DNA of 64,000 nt from JADJSS01 sp964490845 (GTDB taxonomy: Bacteria; Bacteroidota; Bacteroidia; Chitinophagales; JADIYW01). The stretch lies in the NCBI GenBank assembly GCA_964490845.1, contig CAZBED010000005.1:132239-196238 (forward strand), written 5' to 3'. This document shows positions 51,510-60,823 of the stretch, piece by piece; positions within the stretch are counted from its first letter, which is position 1, and each line of letters begins with the position of its first letter. A program made the translations under genes and the position numbers. The notes beneath the pieces are model-generated. The model worked only from the letters and a program-made list of their open reading frames with translations. It searched no databases and was not told where the DNA came from.

Positions 51510-53381
51510 ATGAATTTCGATAAAAACACGGTCATTGGTATTACACTCATAATACTTATTTTTTTCGGTTTTTCCATCTATACGAGTCAGCAGGAAGCGA
51601 AGTACAAAAAAGAACATCCAACAGAAACAAAAAAGACGGCGGTATATCCATCCGCTGAACCTAATAAGGCAACTGCTACTACAGACAGCGCTGCTTCTAC
51701 CGTATCCGATGTAAAACAGGATTCTGCCAGTGTGGCGAATTCTGGAGTTTTCGCCACTGCAGCCGCCGGAAAAGAAGAACTTATCACCATAGAAAATGAT
51801 GATTGTATCTATACTTTTTCTAATAAAGGCGGTGTCATCAAAAAGGTGGAACTGAAAAAGTACAAAACGTTCAACAAGACACCTCTACTATTATTTGAAG
51901 ACAAAGGCAATAATTTTAATCTGCTTTTTTACAGCAACGACAGCAAAAATCCGGTGGAAACGGAATACTTATTTTTTACCTCATCGAACACTTCCCAAAA
52001 AATCTCCGGCGATCAGCATTTGTCCGTCGTCTATAAAATCGATGGCGGTAACGGAAGAACCTATGAACATCAGTACACCCTTAACGGGAAAGGATATATG
52101 GTTGACTTTGTCGTAAATGCCTCGAACTTTGGCTCTGTCATTCCGAAGAACATCTCTTATTTTATGTTAAACTGGAGCCAGGCTATGCCTTCACAGGAAG
52201 GTGGAATTGATGACCAGCGTTCCAACTCCGGTGTTTACTATGAGAATGATGCGAAAGAATCGGACAATTTATCAATGGGGAAAAATGTCGATAAAAAAAT
52301 TGAACAACCGCTGAAATGGGTTTCTTTCAAACAGAAATTTTTCAATACATCCATCATCGCAGTCGAAAAACCATTTAACAAAGATGGAGCATTAAAATCG
52401 AACCTGCCAAAAGAGGAAGATAAGACAACAGTAAAAATAGTGGCGGCACAGTTACAGATTCCGTATGACGGAAGTAACCAATTCACCTACCCTATGCAGA
52501 TGTATATGGGACCGAATAAATTCAATGAACTGAAAGCAACCAAGGCCAACCTTACTCCTATCATCCCGCTTGGCGGCAGTATTTTAGGATTGATTAATAA
52601 ATACTTTATCATTCCAATTTTTCATTTTTTAAGTAAGTTCATCTCTAACTTCGGCATCATTATTTTTATTCTGGCTCTGGTTATCAAACTTGTCACGTTC
52701 CCGTTCACCTACAAATCCACTCTTTCGATGATAAAGATGAAGGTTCTAAAACCGGAACTGGATGAATTAAAAAAGAAATTCCCGAATCAGGCGGAATATG
52801 GCCAAAAGCAGATGGAGTTGTACAGCCAGACAGGCGTAAGCCCTTTTGGTGGATGCCTGCCGATGTTGCTGCAGATGCCGATATTGATTGCGATGTACCG
52901 ATTTTTCCCGGCATCTATCGAATTAAGGCAACAACCGTTTTTGTGGGCAACTGACTTGTCCAGTTTTGACGCAATTGTTAAGTGGGGTACAGAAATACCG
53001 CTGATTGGCAATCACCTGAGTTTGTTTACTATTCTGATGGCTGTTTCATCCATTGCTGTAACAAAACTAACGAGTATGTCTCAGCCGAGTGCGGGGGCTG
53101 ATGACATGATGGCACAGCAGATGAAAATCATGCAGTATTTTATGCCTGTTATGCTCTTATTCATCTTCAACAAACAGCCGGCGGCACTAAGTTATTACTA
53201 CTTCCTGTTTAACATACTGACAATCGGGCAAAACTGGATTATACAGAAGTTTTTTGTAGATGAAGCTAAAATCCATCTTCAAATACAGGAAAACAGAAAG
53301 AAACCGAAAAAACAGGGAGCTTTCCAGCAACGTATGCAGGAGATGATGAAACAACAGCAGGAATTGAAGAAAGGGAAATAA
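51510..53381 (+). CDS. yidC: membrane protein insertase YidC
   Basis: YidC inserts and folds inner-membrane proteins alone or with SecYEG. The 623-residue protein starts MNFDKNTVIGITLIILIFFG with the first span, then has the large periplasmic domain of Gram-negative YidC (about 60-370). The conserved membrane core follows: FGIIIFILALVIKLVTFPFTYKS with the hydrophilic-groove Lys/Arg region, then MPILIAMYRFFPASIELR, and SYYYFLFNILTIGQNWIIQK. The tail is basic (RKKPKKQGAFQQRMQEMMKQ), probably ribosome-contacting. The frame opens at 51441, but the extension overlaps the promoter. Confidence 0.96.
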   Translation: MNFDKNTVIGITLIILIFFGFSIYTSQQEAKYKKEHPTETKKTAVYPSAEPNKATATTDSAASTVSDVKQDSASVANSGVFATAAAGKEELITIENDDCIYTFSNKGGVIKKVELKKYKTFNKTPLLLFEDKGNNFNLLFYSNDSKNPVETEYLFFTSSNTSQKISGDQHLSVVYKIDGGNGRTYEHQYTLNGKGYMVDFVVNASNFGSVIPKNISYFMLNWSQAMPSQEGGIDDQRSNSGVYYENDAKESDNLSMGKNVDKKIEQPLKWVSFKQKFFNTSIIAVEKPFNKDGALKSNLPKEEDKTTVKIVAAQLQIPYDGSNQFTYPMQMYMGPNKFNELKATKANLTPIIPLGGSILGLINKYFIIPIFHFLSKFISNFGIIIFILALVIKLVTFPFTYKSTLSMIKMKVLKPELDELKKKFPNQAEYGQKQMELYSQTGVSPFGGCLPMLLQMPILIAMYRFFPASIELRQQPFLWATDLSSFDAIVKWGTEIPLIGNHLSLFTILMAVSSIAVTKLTSMSQPSAGADDMMAQQMKIMQYFMPVMLLFIFNKQPAALSYYYFLFNILTIGQNWIIQKFFVDEAKIHLQIQENRKKPKKQGAFQQRMQEMMKQQQELKKGK

Positions 53382-53432
53382 TTTCTCTTTTAATTTCTGT
53401 TTTCTTTTTCTATTATTATTTTATATTAGAGT

Positions 53433-55517
53433 ATGCAATATAAATTATCGCATACTCCATTATTTAAAATCGCAGTACCGTTTATTGCCGGAATACTACT
53501 GTTCAATTATTTGAACATACCGTTATTGGTCGTGTTGAGTATCACATGTGTTTTATTCCTTATCTGCATTATTCAGCATTTTACAATCCGGAGCAGTTTT
53601 TCGCGAAAGACAAATGGTGTGCTCATCTTTATATTATTACTGCTGACAGGCGGAGTATTAATTTCAGCCAAAAAATTAAACAACCAAAAAAATCATTTCA
53701 GCAACTATGACGCGGTCTGGGCAAAAGGGATCATATCCAAACCTACGGAAGAGAAAGACAAAAGTTATAAAACCTACATAGAAATAGAGCACGTCATTGA
53801 CTCGAACCGCAACGTGACACATACGGATGGCAACTTGCTTGTCTATATTCAAAAAGACAGCACTACACCTCATTATGAAACAGGTGATGAAGTGCTGATA
53901 AATCTGAAATACAAACCTGTTGACGGGGCAAAAAACCCGGGGCAATTTGATTATCGACAGTATTTATCGTACAAGTCCGTCTATCATCAGCAATTTATTA
54001 GCCCGCTTCAAATCACTATTCTGCAAAAACACAAAACACTGGCTATTAAAAGATGGAGCCACGTCATTAGCATAAGCATCCAGTCTGTGTTGAGAAAGTA
54101 TATACCTGACAAAGAGAATTTTGCACTTGCTGACGGTATCTTATTGGGGCACAGAGCAGAAATTGATGAAGAGTTGTACAATGCATTCGCCTATACAGGT
54201 ATTATGCATATTTTATCCGTATCCGGATTACACGTTGGAATTATTTACGGCATGCTTGTTTTCTTCTTAAGTTTTGTCAAAGAAAAAAGCAAAAGAATAA
54301 AAATCGCAAAGTTTGTCTTTGTTCTTTTATTCATCTGGCTGTTTGCCTTTATTACAGGCCTTTCGCCGGCCTGTGTCCGTGCAGCAATCTTATTTTCGCT
54401 GTTAAATTTCGGGAGTCTTATGAATGAAAATACCAACGGCATCAATTTACTATCCGGAGCAGCTGTCCTTCAATTATTAATCGACCCCAACAATCTTTTT
54501 GATATCGGGTTCCAGCTTTCTTATTTAGCGATGCTCGGATTATTCATGTTTACCAACCCCATTTATTCTCTTTTTTATCATTCCAACAAATTAATCGACC
54601 ATACCTGGAAATTGTGGTCAGCCTCTATTGCCGCCCAGCTGTTCACCGTCCCACTAAGTATCTATTATTTTGGCAACTTTCCTACTTACTTTTTACTTGC
54701 CAATATCTTTGCTATACCTCTGTCGGCAGTCATCTTATGGTTGAGTGTTTTTGTTGTCCTGTTTAGTTTTATCCCTCCCTTCTCCACATTAATCGGTTGG
54801 ATAGATTCTATTGCAATCCGCCTTTTTATTGAGTTTACCTATTTTATTTCCAATCTGCCAATGGGCAAATTGTACAATCTGTATATCTCTAAAACACAAC
54901 TGATTATTCTGTTCATTGCCGTTACATCTTTATCCTTTTTTGTTATCCTGAAAAAATCAACCTATCTGTTCGCCTGTTTAATGTTGTTTCTCACGGCCAT
55001 ATTGCTATCCTATGTATATGATATACAGCAACTAAAACGGTCTGAAACTATTGTCTATTCTATCCGTTATAACTGGGCGATTGGAATCAACCAAAGAGAC
55101 AACCAGCTATTGTTCTCTAAAGACAGCATTGAACAAAAGGAATATCAATTTGCTGTAAAAAATTCTTACAGAAAGTACCAAATCCGGCATTACCAAAATA
55201 TCACTGCAAAAGATACCGGCTACTTAAACAATCTGTATTTCAAAGAGAACCTGTTGTATGTAAATGGAAAATCATTTTATTTCATTACGAGGGAGAATTC
55301 CAGAAAACACTTCGTCCCGCCACTGAATACAGATTTTCTGGTGCTGAGCGATAACTGTTACCTGAATACCGAAAAATTAAAAACAGACTTCGACTATAAT
55401 GAACTGCTCCTATTTGGAGATAACGATAACAGGCATTTAAGAATTTACAGAAAGCTCTTAAACGAAAAACAGCTGCCGTACAGGGATATATCAGCCCAGG
55501 CGCTCATTATCCAATAA
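53433..55517 (+). CDS. ComEC/Rec2-type DNA uptake channel protein
   Basis: A 694-residue multi-pass protein of the ComEC/Rec2 family, the inner-membrane channel for DNA in natural transformation. It has the N-terminal DUF4131-like region (FKIAVPFIAGILLFN then an OB-like domain). The competence domain has the motifs DGILLGHRAEIDEEL, TGIMHILSVSGLHVGI, ITGLSPACVRAAILF and PNNLFDIGFQLSYLAMLG. After the membrane region about 160 residues remain, and I see none of the metallo-beta-lactamase motifs (HxHxDH) that many ComEC proteins carry. Its end overlaps the convergent bioA by 27 bases. Confidence 0.9.
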   Translation: MQYKLSHTPLFKIAVPFIAGILLFNYLNIPLLVVLSITCVLFLICIIQHFTIRSSFSRKTNGVLIFILLLLTGGVLISAKKLNNQKNHFSNYDAVWAKGIISKPTEEKDKSYKTYIEIEHVIDSNRNVTHTDGNLLVYIQKDSTTPHYETGDEVLINLKYKPVDGAKNPGQFDYRQYLSYKSVYHQQFISPLQITILQKHKTLAIKRWSHVISISIQSVLRKYIPDKENFALADGILLGHRAEIDEELYNAFAYTGIMHILSVSGLHVGIIYGMLVFFLSFVKEKSKRIKIAKFVFVLLFIWLFAFITGLSPACVRAAILFSLLNFGSLMNENTNGINLLSGAAVLQLLIDPNNLFDIGFQLSYLAMLGLFMFTNPIYSLFYHSNKLIDHTWKLWSASIAAQLFTVPLSIYYFGNFPTYFLLANIFAIPLSAVILWLSVFVVLFSFIPPFSTLIGWIDSIAIRLFIEFTYFISNLPMGKLYNLYISKTQLIILFIAVTSLSFFVILKKSTYLFACLMLFLTAILLSYVYDIQQLKRSETIVYSIRYNWAIGINQRDNQLLFSKDSIEQKEYQFAVKNSYRKYQIRHYQNITAKDTGYLNNLYFKENLLYVNGKSFYFITRENSRKHFVPPLNTDFLVLSDNCYLNTEKLKTDFDYNELLLFGDNDNRHLRIYRKLLNEKQLPYRDISAQALIIQ

Positions 55518-56774
55518 ATCCAAAACTTCATTAATGACAATATACACCCTTTCAAGTTCCTCTTTGGTGATGATATAAGGTGGCAGAATATAGACTGTGT
55601 TACCCAACGGGCGCAGCAAGACACCACGCTGGATGAAATTATCATACAAGAAATCACGCAAATTATTAAAATAACCACTCGTTGCATCCGATTTGACTTC
55701 AAAGGCCACGATTGTACCTAATTGCCGAAAGTGTTCCACTTTAGGATGATTTTGCAACTTTTTGCCGCATTCCCGCTGCCACTCCGCCAGTGCCTGAATC
55801 TCCGGAAGATTATGACTTAACACTTCCATACTGGCATTGGCAGCAGCACAGGCAAGCGGATTGCCGGTATAGGAATGTCCGTGAAAAAATGTCTTCAGTT
55901 TATCATCGCTCAGGAATGCGTCGTATATTTTTTGAGTACAAGTGGTCACGCCTAACGGCATAAACCCACCGGTAATACCTTTTGAAAGACAGAAAATGTC
56001 AGGCTTGTTCAATAAATAATCTGAAGCAAAAATACGGCCTGTTCTGCCAAAACCCGTCATTACCTCATCAGCAATACAAATAACATCATGTGCCTGAGCG
56101 ATAGCTATCAGCTTATCCAGGTATTCTGCCTTGTACATTATCATACCCGCAGAGCCCTGAACAAGTGGCTCAAAAATGAATGCTGCGACTTTGTTTGTGC
56201 GAATAATCTCTTCAAAATCAATTAATAACCGATTGAAATTAGCCTCATCAGGCAAATCAACGAAGGAAACATCGAACAGGAAAGGTTCAAATGGCCGGTT
56301 AAAAACCCCTCTCGCCCCCACTGACATTGAACCAAATGTATCACCGTGATAGGCATTTTTAAAGGCTATTATTGTATTTGTCTTTTCTCCGAGATTTGAG
56401 CGATATTGGATGGCCATTTTCAATGCCACCTCCACGGAAGTGGAACCATTGTCTGAAAAAAACACTTTTGTCTGATTATTTCCAAGTGTCCGGATTAACT
56501 TTTCGACTAAATCTACGGCTGGTTGATGTGTAAACCCTGAAAATATAACGTGTTCTAAACTATCTAATTGGTTTTTAATCTGTTGAGAAATAAATGGGTG
56601 AGTATGCCCGAATAAATTTGTCCACCAGCTGGAAATAGCGTCTATATACCTGTTCCCATATTCATCTGTTAAATAAATACCCTGCCCACTAACAATGGCT
56701 ATTGAATCTTTAGCCGTTTGGTGCTGAGTGAACGGATGCCAGATAAATTGTCTGTCGCGGTCAGAAAGATTCAT
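55491..56774 (-). CDS. bioA: adenosylmethionine-8-amino-7-oxononanoate transaminase BioA
   Basis: Converts KAPA to DAPA with S-adenosylmethionine as amino donor and PLP as cofactor. In 427 residues I see IWHPFTQHQ near the N-terminus, AISSWWTNLFGHTHP, SDNGSTSVEVALKMA, the PLP-binding DEVMTGFGRTGRIFASD and the lysine in CLSKGITGGFMPLGVT. HGHSYTGNPLACAAANAS follows. Length and motifs are normal. It is the last gene of the biotin operon and overlaps bioD by 14 bases. Confidence 0.96.
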   Translation of the reverse strand: MNLSDRDRQFIWHPFTQHQTAKDSIAIVSGQGIYLTDEYGNRYIDAISSWWTNLFGHTHPFISQQIKNQLDSLEHVIFSGFTHQPAVDLVEKLIRTLGNNQTKVFFSDNGSTSVEVALKMAIQYRSNLGEKTNTIIAFKNAYHGDTFGSMSVGARGVFNRPFEPFLFDVSFVDLPDEANFNRLLIDFEEIIRTNKVAAFIFEPLVQGSAGMIMYKAEYLDKLIAIAQAHDVICIADEVMTGFGRTGRIFASDYLLNKPDIFCLSKGITGGFMPLGVTTCTQKIYDAFLSDDKLKTFFHGHSYTGNPLACAAANASMEVLSHNLPEIQALAEWQRECGKKLQNHPKVEHFRQLGTIVAFEVKSDATSGYFNNLRDFLYDNFIQRGVLLRPLGNTVYILPPYIITKEELERVYIVINEVLDLLDNERLG

Positions 56775-57444
56775 AGTCTACTTGAAGTTGGTTGTCGTCA
56801 TGCGTTTGATCGGGATAAGAAGCGAGTACCTGCAATAATTTTCCCCTGATAGCATCTGCCTGCTGAACTATAAATCCCTTAGACATAATGTCAGCTTTTG
56901 GAATTTTGCCAAGCAATTTTAATCCGGAGTACTGCAAAATGTAGCGTTCTGTTTCCGGATTTGCTGTTCCGTTGAAAATTATGCCAGCTATATCTGCACC
57001 TGCCTGAGTTAAGGCGTTAATAGATAAAAGCGTATGGTTTATGCTCCCTAAATAATTCATAGAAACAAGAATTACAGGTAATTGAAGTTTTATAATTAAA
57101 TCTTTAATTAAATATTTTTCATTCAATGGTACCATTACCCCACCGGCACCTTCAACTATTAAGCTATTACTTGATTTAGGAAGTGTAATATTTTGTATAT
57201 CAATAGTTTTTTCTTCCAAATATGCTGAAAAATGCGGTGAAACCGGTTCCTTTAATAAATATTCTTCCGGATAAATAGTTTGATGATGTAGTGTGAACTC
57301 CCGGACAAAATCTGCATCTGTATACTCACTGTTTCCACTTTGTATTGGTTTCCAATAGTCACCATTCAGTGCCTCCACTAATATGGAAGCAACTACTGTT
57401 TTGCCAATATCTGTTCCTATTCCTGTAACAAAAAAACCTTTCAT
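56761..57444 (-). CDS. bioD: dethiobiotin synthetase BioD
   Basis: ATP-dependent ring closure of DAPA with CO2 to dethiobiotin. The 227-residue protein begins MKGFFVTGIGTDIGKTVVA with the P-loop GIGTDIGKT, has YWKPIQSGN (conserved Lys for substrate), LKEPVSPHFSA and IVEGAGGVMVPLNE. It overlaps bioF by one base and bioA by 14 bases, so translation is coupled. Confidence 0.95.
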   Translation of the reverse strand: MKGFFVTGIGTDIGKTVVASILVEALNGDYWKPIQSGNSEYTDADFVREFTLHHQTIYPEEYLLKEPVSPHFSAYLEEKTIDIQNITLPKSSNSLIVEGAGGVMVPLNEKYLIKDLIIKLQLPVILVSMNYLGSINHTLLSINALTQAGADIAGIIFNGTANPETERYILQYSGLKLLGKIPKADIMSKGFIVQQADAIRGKLLQVLASYPDQTHDDNQLQVDYESF

Positions 57445-58589
57445 TATTTATCAATATTTTGATAATCAATTAAATAACCGAGAAAATCATCAATTTGACT
57501 TTTCGTATTAAAGCTATGCAAAATAATCCTAATCCGCTCGGTTGTTTTGGGAACTGTAGGAGACAAGATTGCTCTTGCATCAAAACCTTTGCTTTGTATA
57601 TATGTGGCCGTCTCTCTGCATTTCTGGTTATCACCGATTAAAATACCATATATTGGGCCTTCTCCACATACCGATACAGCAGCGTTTAGAGTCAGAACTT
57701 TAAAATTAAAGTATTTAATTAAAGTATTTAATTTAATTAATTGATTTTTATTTGATTGAATAAATAAATAACTATGTTTCACACGCAGCAGATTGCTCGT
57801 TTCCAATGCTGTCGAATAAATAAAATTCTTCGAAAAATTAATAAGGTAATTTTTAAGTAATTCACTTCCGACCACCACTGCGCCGTGGCTACCTATAGCC
57901 TTTCCAAAAGTATATATCCGGGCATAACAGGATTTTTCGATAGCTGCTTCTATACAAAGTCCGCCTCCATTTATGCCAAAAAGTCCGGTAGCATGCGCCT
58001 CATCGACAACCAATTTCGCCTTATATTGGTTAGATAAAACAGCTAGTTCCTTCAATTTTGCCTTGTCTCCTTCCATTGAGAACATAGATTCGGATACAAT
58101 AAACCGAACGTCAAATGCTGTATTGTCTAGAAGTTTTTGCTCTAAATCCTGCATATCATTATGCCGGAAAGAAACCATCCTGGCTCCGCTTAGCTTCATC
58201 CCCTGATGTATGGAAGCATGTACCAGTTCATCATAAAAGATAATATCCCGAGGTAGGGCAACGGTAGATAGAAGGCCCACATTGGCATCAAACCCCGAAT
58301 TAAAGACCAAAGCTGCTGCTGCATGATGAATTTCAGCCAGCATTTCTTCTACTTCCGAATATAAGGCAGAATTACCATTCAATAACCTTGATCCAGTAGC
58401 GCCGGATTTTGCATGATAGTTTTCATTTAACTCATTTTCAACCTGTTGTCGTATAAATGCCGAACGAGCTAACCCCAAATAATCATTGGAAGAGAAATCA
58501 ATAAGTTGTTCTGAAAGAGTCAGTCGCCTGTAAAGGTTATTCTCTTTCCGAGATTGCAAATAACCATGTATCCGTTCATCCAGTTCCAT
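57444..58589 (-). CDS. bioF: 8-amino-7-oxononanoate synthase BioF
   Basis: Condenses pimeloyl-ACP or pimeloyl-CoA with alanine to KAPA. The 381-residue PLP enzyme has DFSSNDYLGLARS near residue 31, GSRLLNGNSALYSEVE, VVDEAHATGLFGING and the Schiff-base lysine in IYTFGKAIGSHGAVVVGS. Its C-terminal part ILSPTVPKTTERIRIILHS is typical. The motifs do not distinguish it fully from related alpha-oxoamine synthases (Kbl), but its place between bioB and bioD settles the role. Confidence 0.95.
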   Translation of the reverse strand: MELDERIHGYLQSRKENNLYRRLTLSEQLIDFSSNDYLGLARSAFIRQQVENELNENYHAKSGATGSRLLNGNSALYSEVEEMLAEIHHAAAALVFNSGFDANVGLLSTVALPRDIIFYDELVHASIHQGMKLSGARMVSFRHNDMQDLEQKLLDNTAFDVRFIVSESMFSMEGDKAKLKELAVLSNQYKAKLVVDEAHATGLFGINGGGLCIEAAIEKSCYARIYTFGKAIGSHGAVVVGSELLKNYLINFSKNFIYSTALETSNLLRVKHSYLFIQSNKNQLIKLNTLIKYFNFKVLTLNAAVSVCGEGPIYGILIGDNQKCRETATYIQSKGFDARAILSPTVPKTTERIRIILHSFNTKSQIDDFLGYLIDYQNIDK

Positions 58590-58594
58590 TCTGA

Positions 58595-59575
58595 TTAGTT
58601 GGCTGCAACAACTTCATCTTCCTTTTTAAAGGATTCTCTGGGTTTCAGGCCTAATACGTCAAACATGGCCATATCATCCGTAAAATTCGGATTAGGTGTC
58701 GTCAGGAGTTTATCACCGGCAAAGATGGAGTTAGCACCAGCCATAAAGCAGAGCGCCTGTTCTGCAACCGGCATATCCAAACGGCCGGCGCTGAGCCGAA
58801 CCATCGTTTTAGGCATCGTTATACGCACAGTGGCTATCATCCTTACCATATCAAAAACAGGTACACGTTTCATATCTTCCAAAGGCGTACCTTGCACAGC
58901 AACCAGCGCGTTTACCGGCACGGATTCCGGATGCTCTGGGAGAGTCGCGAGGGTGTGTATCATTCCCATTCGGGCTTCATGGCTTTCTCCTAAACCAATA
59001 ATGCCACCGCTGCACACACTGATACCAGCCTCCCGTACATTGCCTATCGTATGCAATCGGTCTTCGTATGTACGGGTAGTAATAATTTTGTCGTAATACT
59101 CTTCTGATGTGTCCAGATTGTGGTTGTATGCCGATAAACCGGCTTCTTTCAACCTTTTAGCCTGGTCGGCTGTAAGCATTCCCATGGTACAGCATACTTC
59201 CAGTCCTAAACTGTTCACCCCTTTCACCATTTCAATCACCATGTCAAAATCCTTATTGTCCCTTACTTCTCTCCAGGCAGCTCCCATACAAAAACGGGTA
59301 GAACCACTCTGTTTCGCCTCATTTGCCTTTGCCAGCACATCATCATAGTCCATTAATTTATGAACCTTCAAGCCCGTCTGGTAGCGGGCAGCCTGAGGGC
59401 AATAGGCGCAGTCTTCCGGACATCCGCCTGTTTTTACGGATAAAAGGGTGCAAACCTGGACTTCACTGCTTTCATTGTACTTCCTGTGTACCGTAGCAGC
59501 CTGATATACTAATTCTAATAATGGTTGGTTATAAATTTCTTTGATTTCATGAAATGTCCAATTATTCTTTATCAT
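58595..59575 (-). CDS. bioB: biotin synthase BioB
   Basis: Radical SAM enzyme that inserts sulfur into dethiobiotin. The 326-residue protein has the cluster motif CPEDCAYCPQ, then FCMGAAWREVRDNKDFD, CTMGMLTADQAKRLKEAGL, YNHNLDTSEEYY and the [2Fe-2S]-ligand region CSGGIIGLGESHEAR. Sequence SVPVNALVAVQGTPLED is also conserved. It is first in the order bioB-bioF-bioD-bioA, and a perfect palindrome touches its start codon on the upstream side. Confidence 0.97.
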   Translation of the reverse strand: MIKNNWTFHEIKEIYNQPLLELVYQAATVHRKYNESSEVQVCTLLSVKTGGCPEDCAYCPQAARYQTGLKVHKLMDYDDVLAKANEAKQSGSTRFCMGAAWREVRDNKDFDMVIEMVKGVNSLGLEVCCTMGMLTADQAKRLKEAGLSAYNHNLDTSEEYYDKIITTRTYEDRLHTIGNVREAGISVCSGGIIGLGESHEARMGMIHTLATLPEHPESVPVNALVAVQGTPLEDMKRVPVFDMVRMIATVRITMPKTMVRLSAGRLDMPVAEQALCFMAGANSIFAGDKLLTTPNPNFTDDMAMFDVLGLKPRESFKKEDEVVAAN

Positions 59576-59589
59576 AACAAACGTTTGTT
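59576..59589. promoter_or_regulatory. candidate operator directly before bioB
   Basis: AACAAACGTTTGTT is a perfect 14-bp palindrome abutting the bioB start codon. It is not the known BirA operator layout (TTGTAAACC-N14-16-GGTTTACAA), and no regulator gene lies beside it. A binding protein here could block transcription or early translation of the biotin genes. The rest of the 35-base gap shows no perfect TAnnTTTG box. Confidence 0.45.
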
Positions 59590-59610
59590 CGGTAAATTAA
59601 TGAAATAAAA

Positions 59611-60129
59611 TTAGTTATTATTCTGTGTTCTCTTATCTTTTTGTAAACGTTTTATATTCTTTAGATATTCCTCACCCATTAATTTTTCCTGTTCTTTAAA
59701 ACTTTGAAACTGATTGATATTAGGTGGTGGAACTACGGAAGGATTTACGATGGTGGTATCTCCGGGTTTGATGATGTTTAATGTTGAATCCACCTTATGG
59801 AGAATAGTGGAAAATTTTCTGGGATGCGACTGATAATAACGTAAGGTTGAGTAAAAAGCACTACTGTCAATCTTATGATATGCAAAAACAGAATCATACA
59901 ATCCCAATTTGACGGCAATTACAGAATCCTGGCTGACCGGCAATTTTTCCGATACGTAAGATTCCATCAGCATCACATCTACCAAAATTTTTATAAATTT
60001 AGCGTCTGATAATTTTATTGAATCTTCATTTGAGTACGGGTTTCTGAAACAGGACAGAATTAACGAGCAGGCAGGTATAGCCACTAAAAAAAATGCCTTA
60101 TATTTATAAAAAAAATAATTACTTCTCAT
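59611..60129 (-). CDS. DUF4296 domain-containing lipoprotein
   Basis: A 172-residue protein from the ATG at 60127-60129. The signal peptide KAFFLVAIPACSLILSC carries a lipobox (LILSC), so it is probably a lipoprotein. The DUF4296 region starts DAKFIKILVDVMLMESYVSEK and has the YDSVFAYHKIDSSAFYSTLRYY pattern, common to Bacteroidota proteins of unknown function. The frame opens at 60210, but that part is antisense to yggS. It ends 35 bases before bioB and may be cotranscribed with it. Its start codon overlaps that of the divergent yggS. Confidence 0.8.
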   Translation of the reverse strand: MRSNYFFYKYKAFFLVAIPACSLILSCFRNPYSNEDSIKLSDAKFIKILVDVMLMESYVSEKLPVSQDSVIAVKLGLYDSVFAYHKIDSSAFYSTLRYYQSHPRKFSTILHKVDSTLNIIKPGDTTIVNPSVVPPPNINQFQSFKEQEKLMGEEYLKNIKRLQKDKRTQNNN

Positions 60130-60823
60130 GGCTAATATTTCCGCCTTACAAGATATAACAAAAATCGCTAAAGATAAAAATGCAGTACTGGTTGCGATTT
60201 CAAAAAACAAACCGGCAGAAGAGATTAAACTGGTCTATGATGCGGGACAAAGAGTATTTGGAGAAAACAAGGTTCAGGAACTGGTTGCAAAACAGGAAGT
60301 GTTACCTAAAGATATTCAATGGCACATGGTGGGTAACCTGCAGACCAACAAGGTAAAATATATTGCATCGTTTATCAGCCTCATTCATTCCGTTGACAGC
60401 TTAAAACTTGCCATTGAAATAAATAAACAGGCCATTAAGAACAGCCGTATCATTGATGTTCTTTTAGAAATACATATTGCAGCGGAGACCAATAAATCAG
60501 GGTTTTCCGAAGATGAACTGATTGATCATTTAGACATCAAAGCATTTGATGCGCTGAAAAATATTCGCATTATCGGACTAATGGGCATGGCTACCAACAC
60601 CAAAAGTCAGATTTTGATAAAAAATGAATTTAATCGATTAAAGGATTTTTTTGATGAAATAAAAGCAACTTATTTTAAGCAATCAGCAACCTTTAATGTG
60701 TTGTCCATGGGCATGAGCGGGGATTACAAAATCGCGCTAGAAGCCGGGTCTACCATGATAAGAGTTGGTTCCGCCATATTTGGAGAACGGGAAATCAAAA
60801 GGAATCCTACCATTCCTATTTAA
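60128..60823 (+). CDS. YggS family PLP homeostasis protein
   Basis: PLP-binding TIM-barrel protein (PLPBP/YggS) that keeps pyridoxal phosphate pools balanced. In 231 residues I see LVAISKNKPAEEIKLVYDAG, with the PLP lysine at about residue 26, FGENKVQELVAKQ, WHMVGNLQTNKVKYI, LLEIHIAAETNKSGF and LSMGMSGDYKIALEAGSTMIRVGSAIFG. Length is normal. It begins at the base after the first base of the divergent DUF4296 start codon (60127-60129) and converges with HMG-CoA lyase with an 8-base overlap. Confidence 0.94.
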   Translation: MANISALQDITKIAKDKNAVLVAISKNKPAEEIKLVYDAGQRVFGENKVQELVAKQEVLPKDIQWHMVGNLQTNKVKYIASFISLIHSVDSLKLAIEINKQAIKNSRIIDVLLEIHIAAETNKSGFSEDELIDHLDIKAFDALKNIRIIGLMGMATNTKSQILIKNEFNRLKDFFDEIKATYFKQSATFNVLSMGMSGDYKIALEAGSTMIRVGSAIFGEREIKRNPTIPI

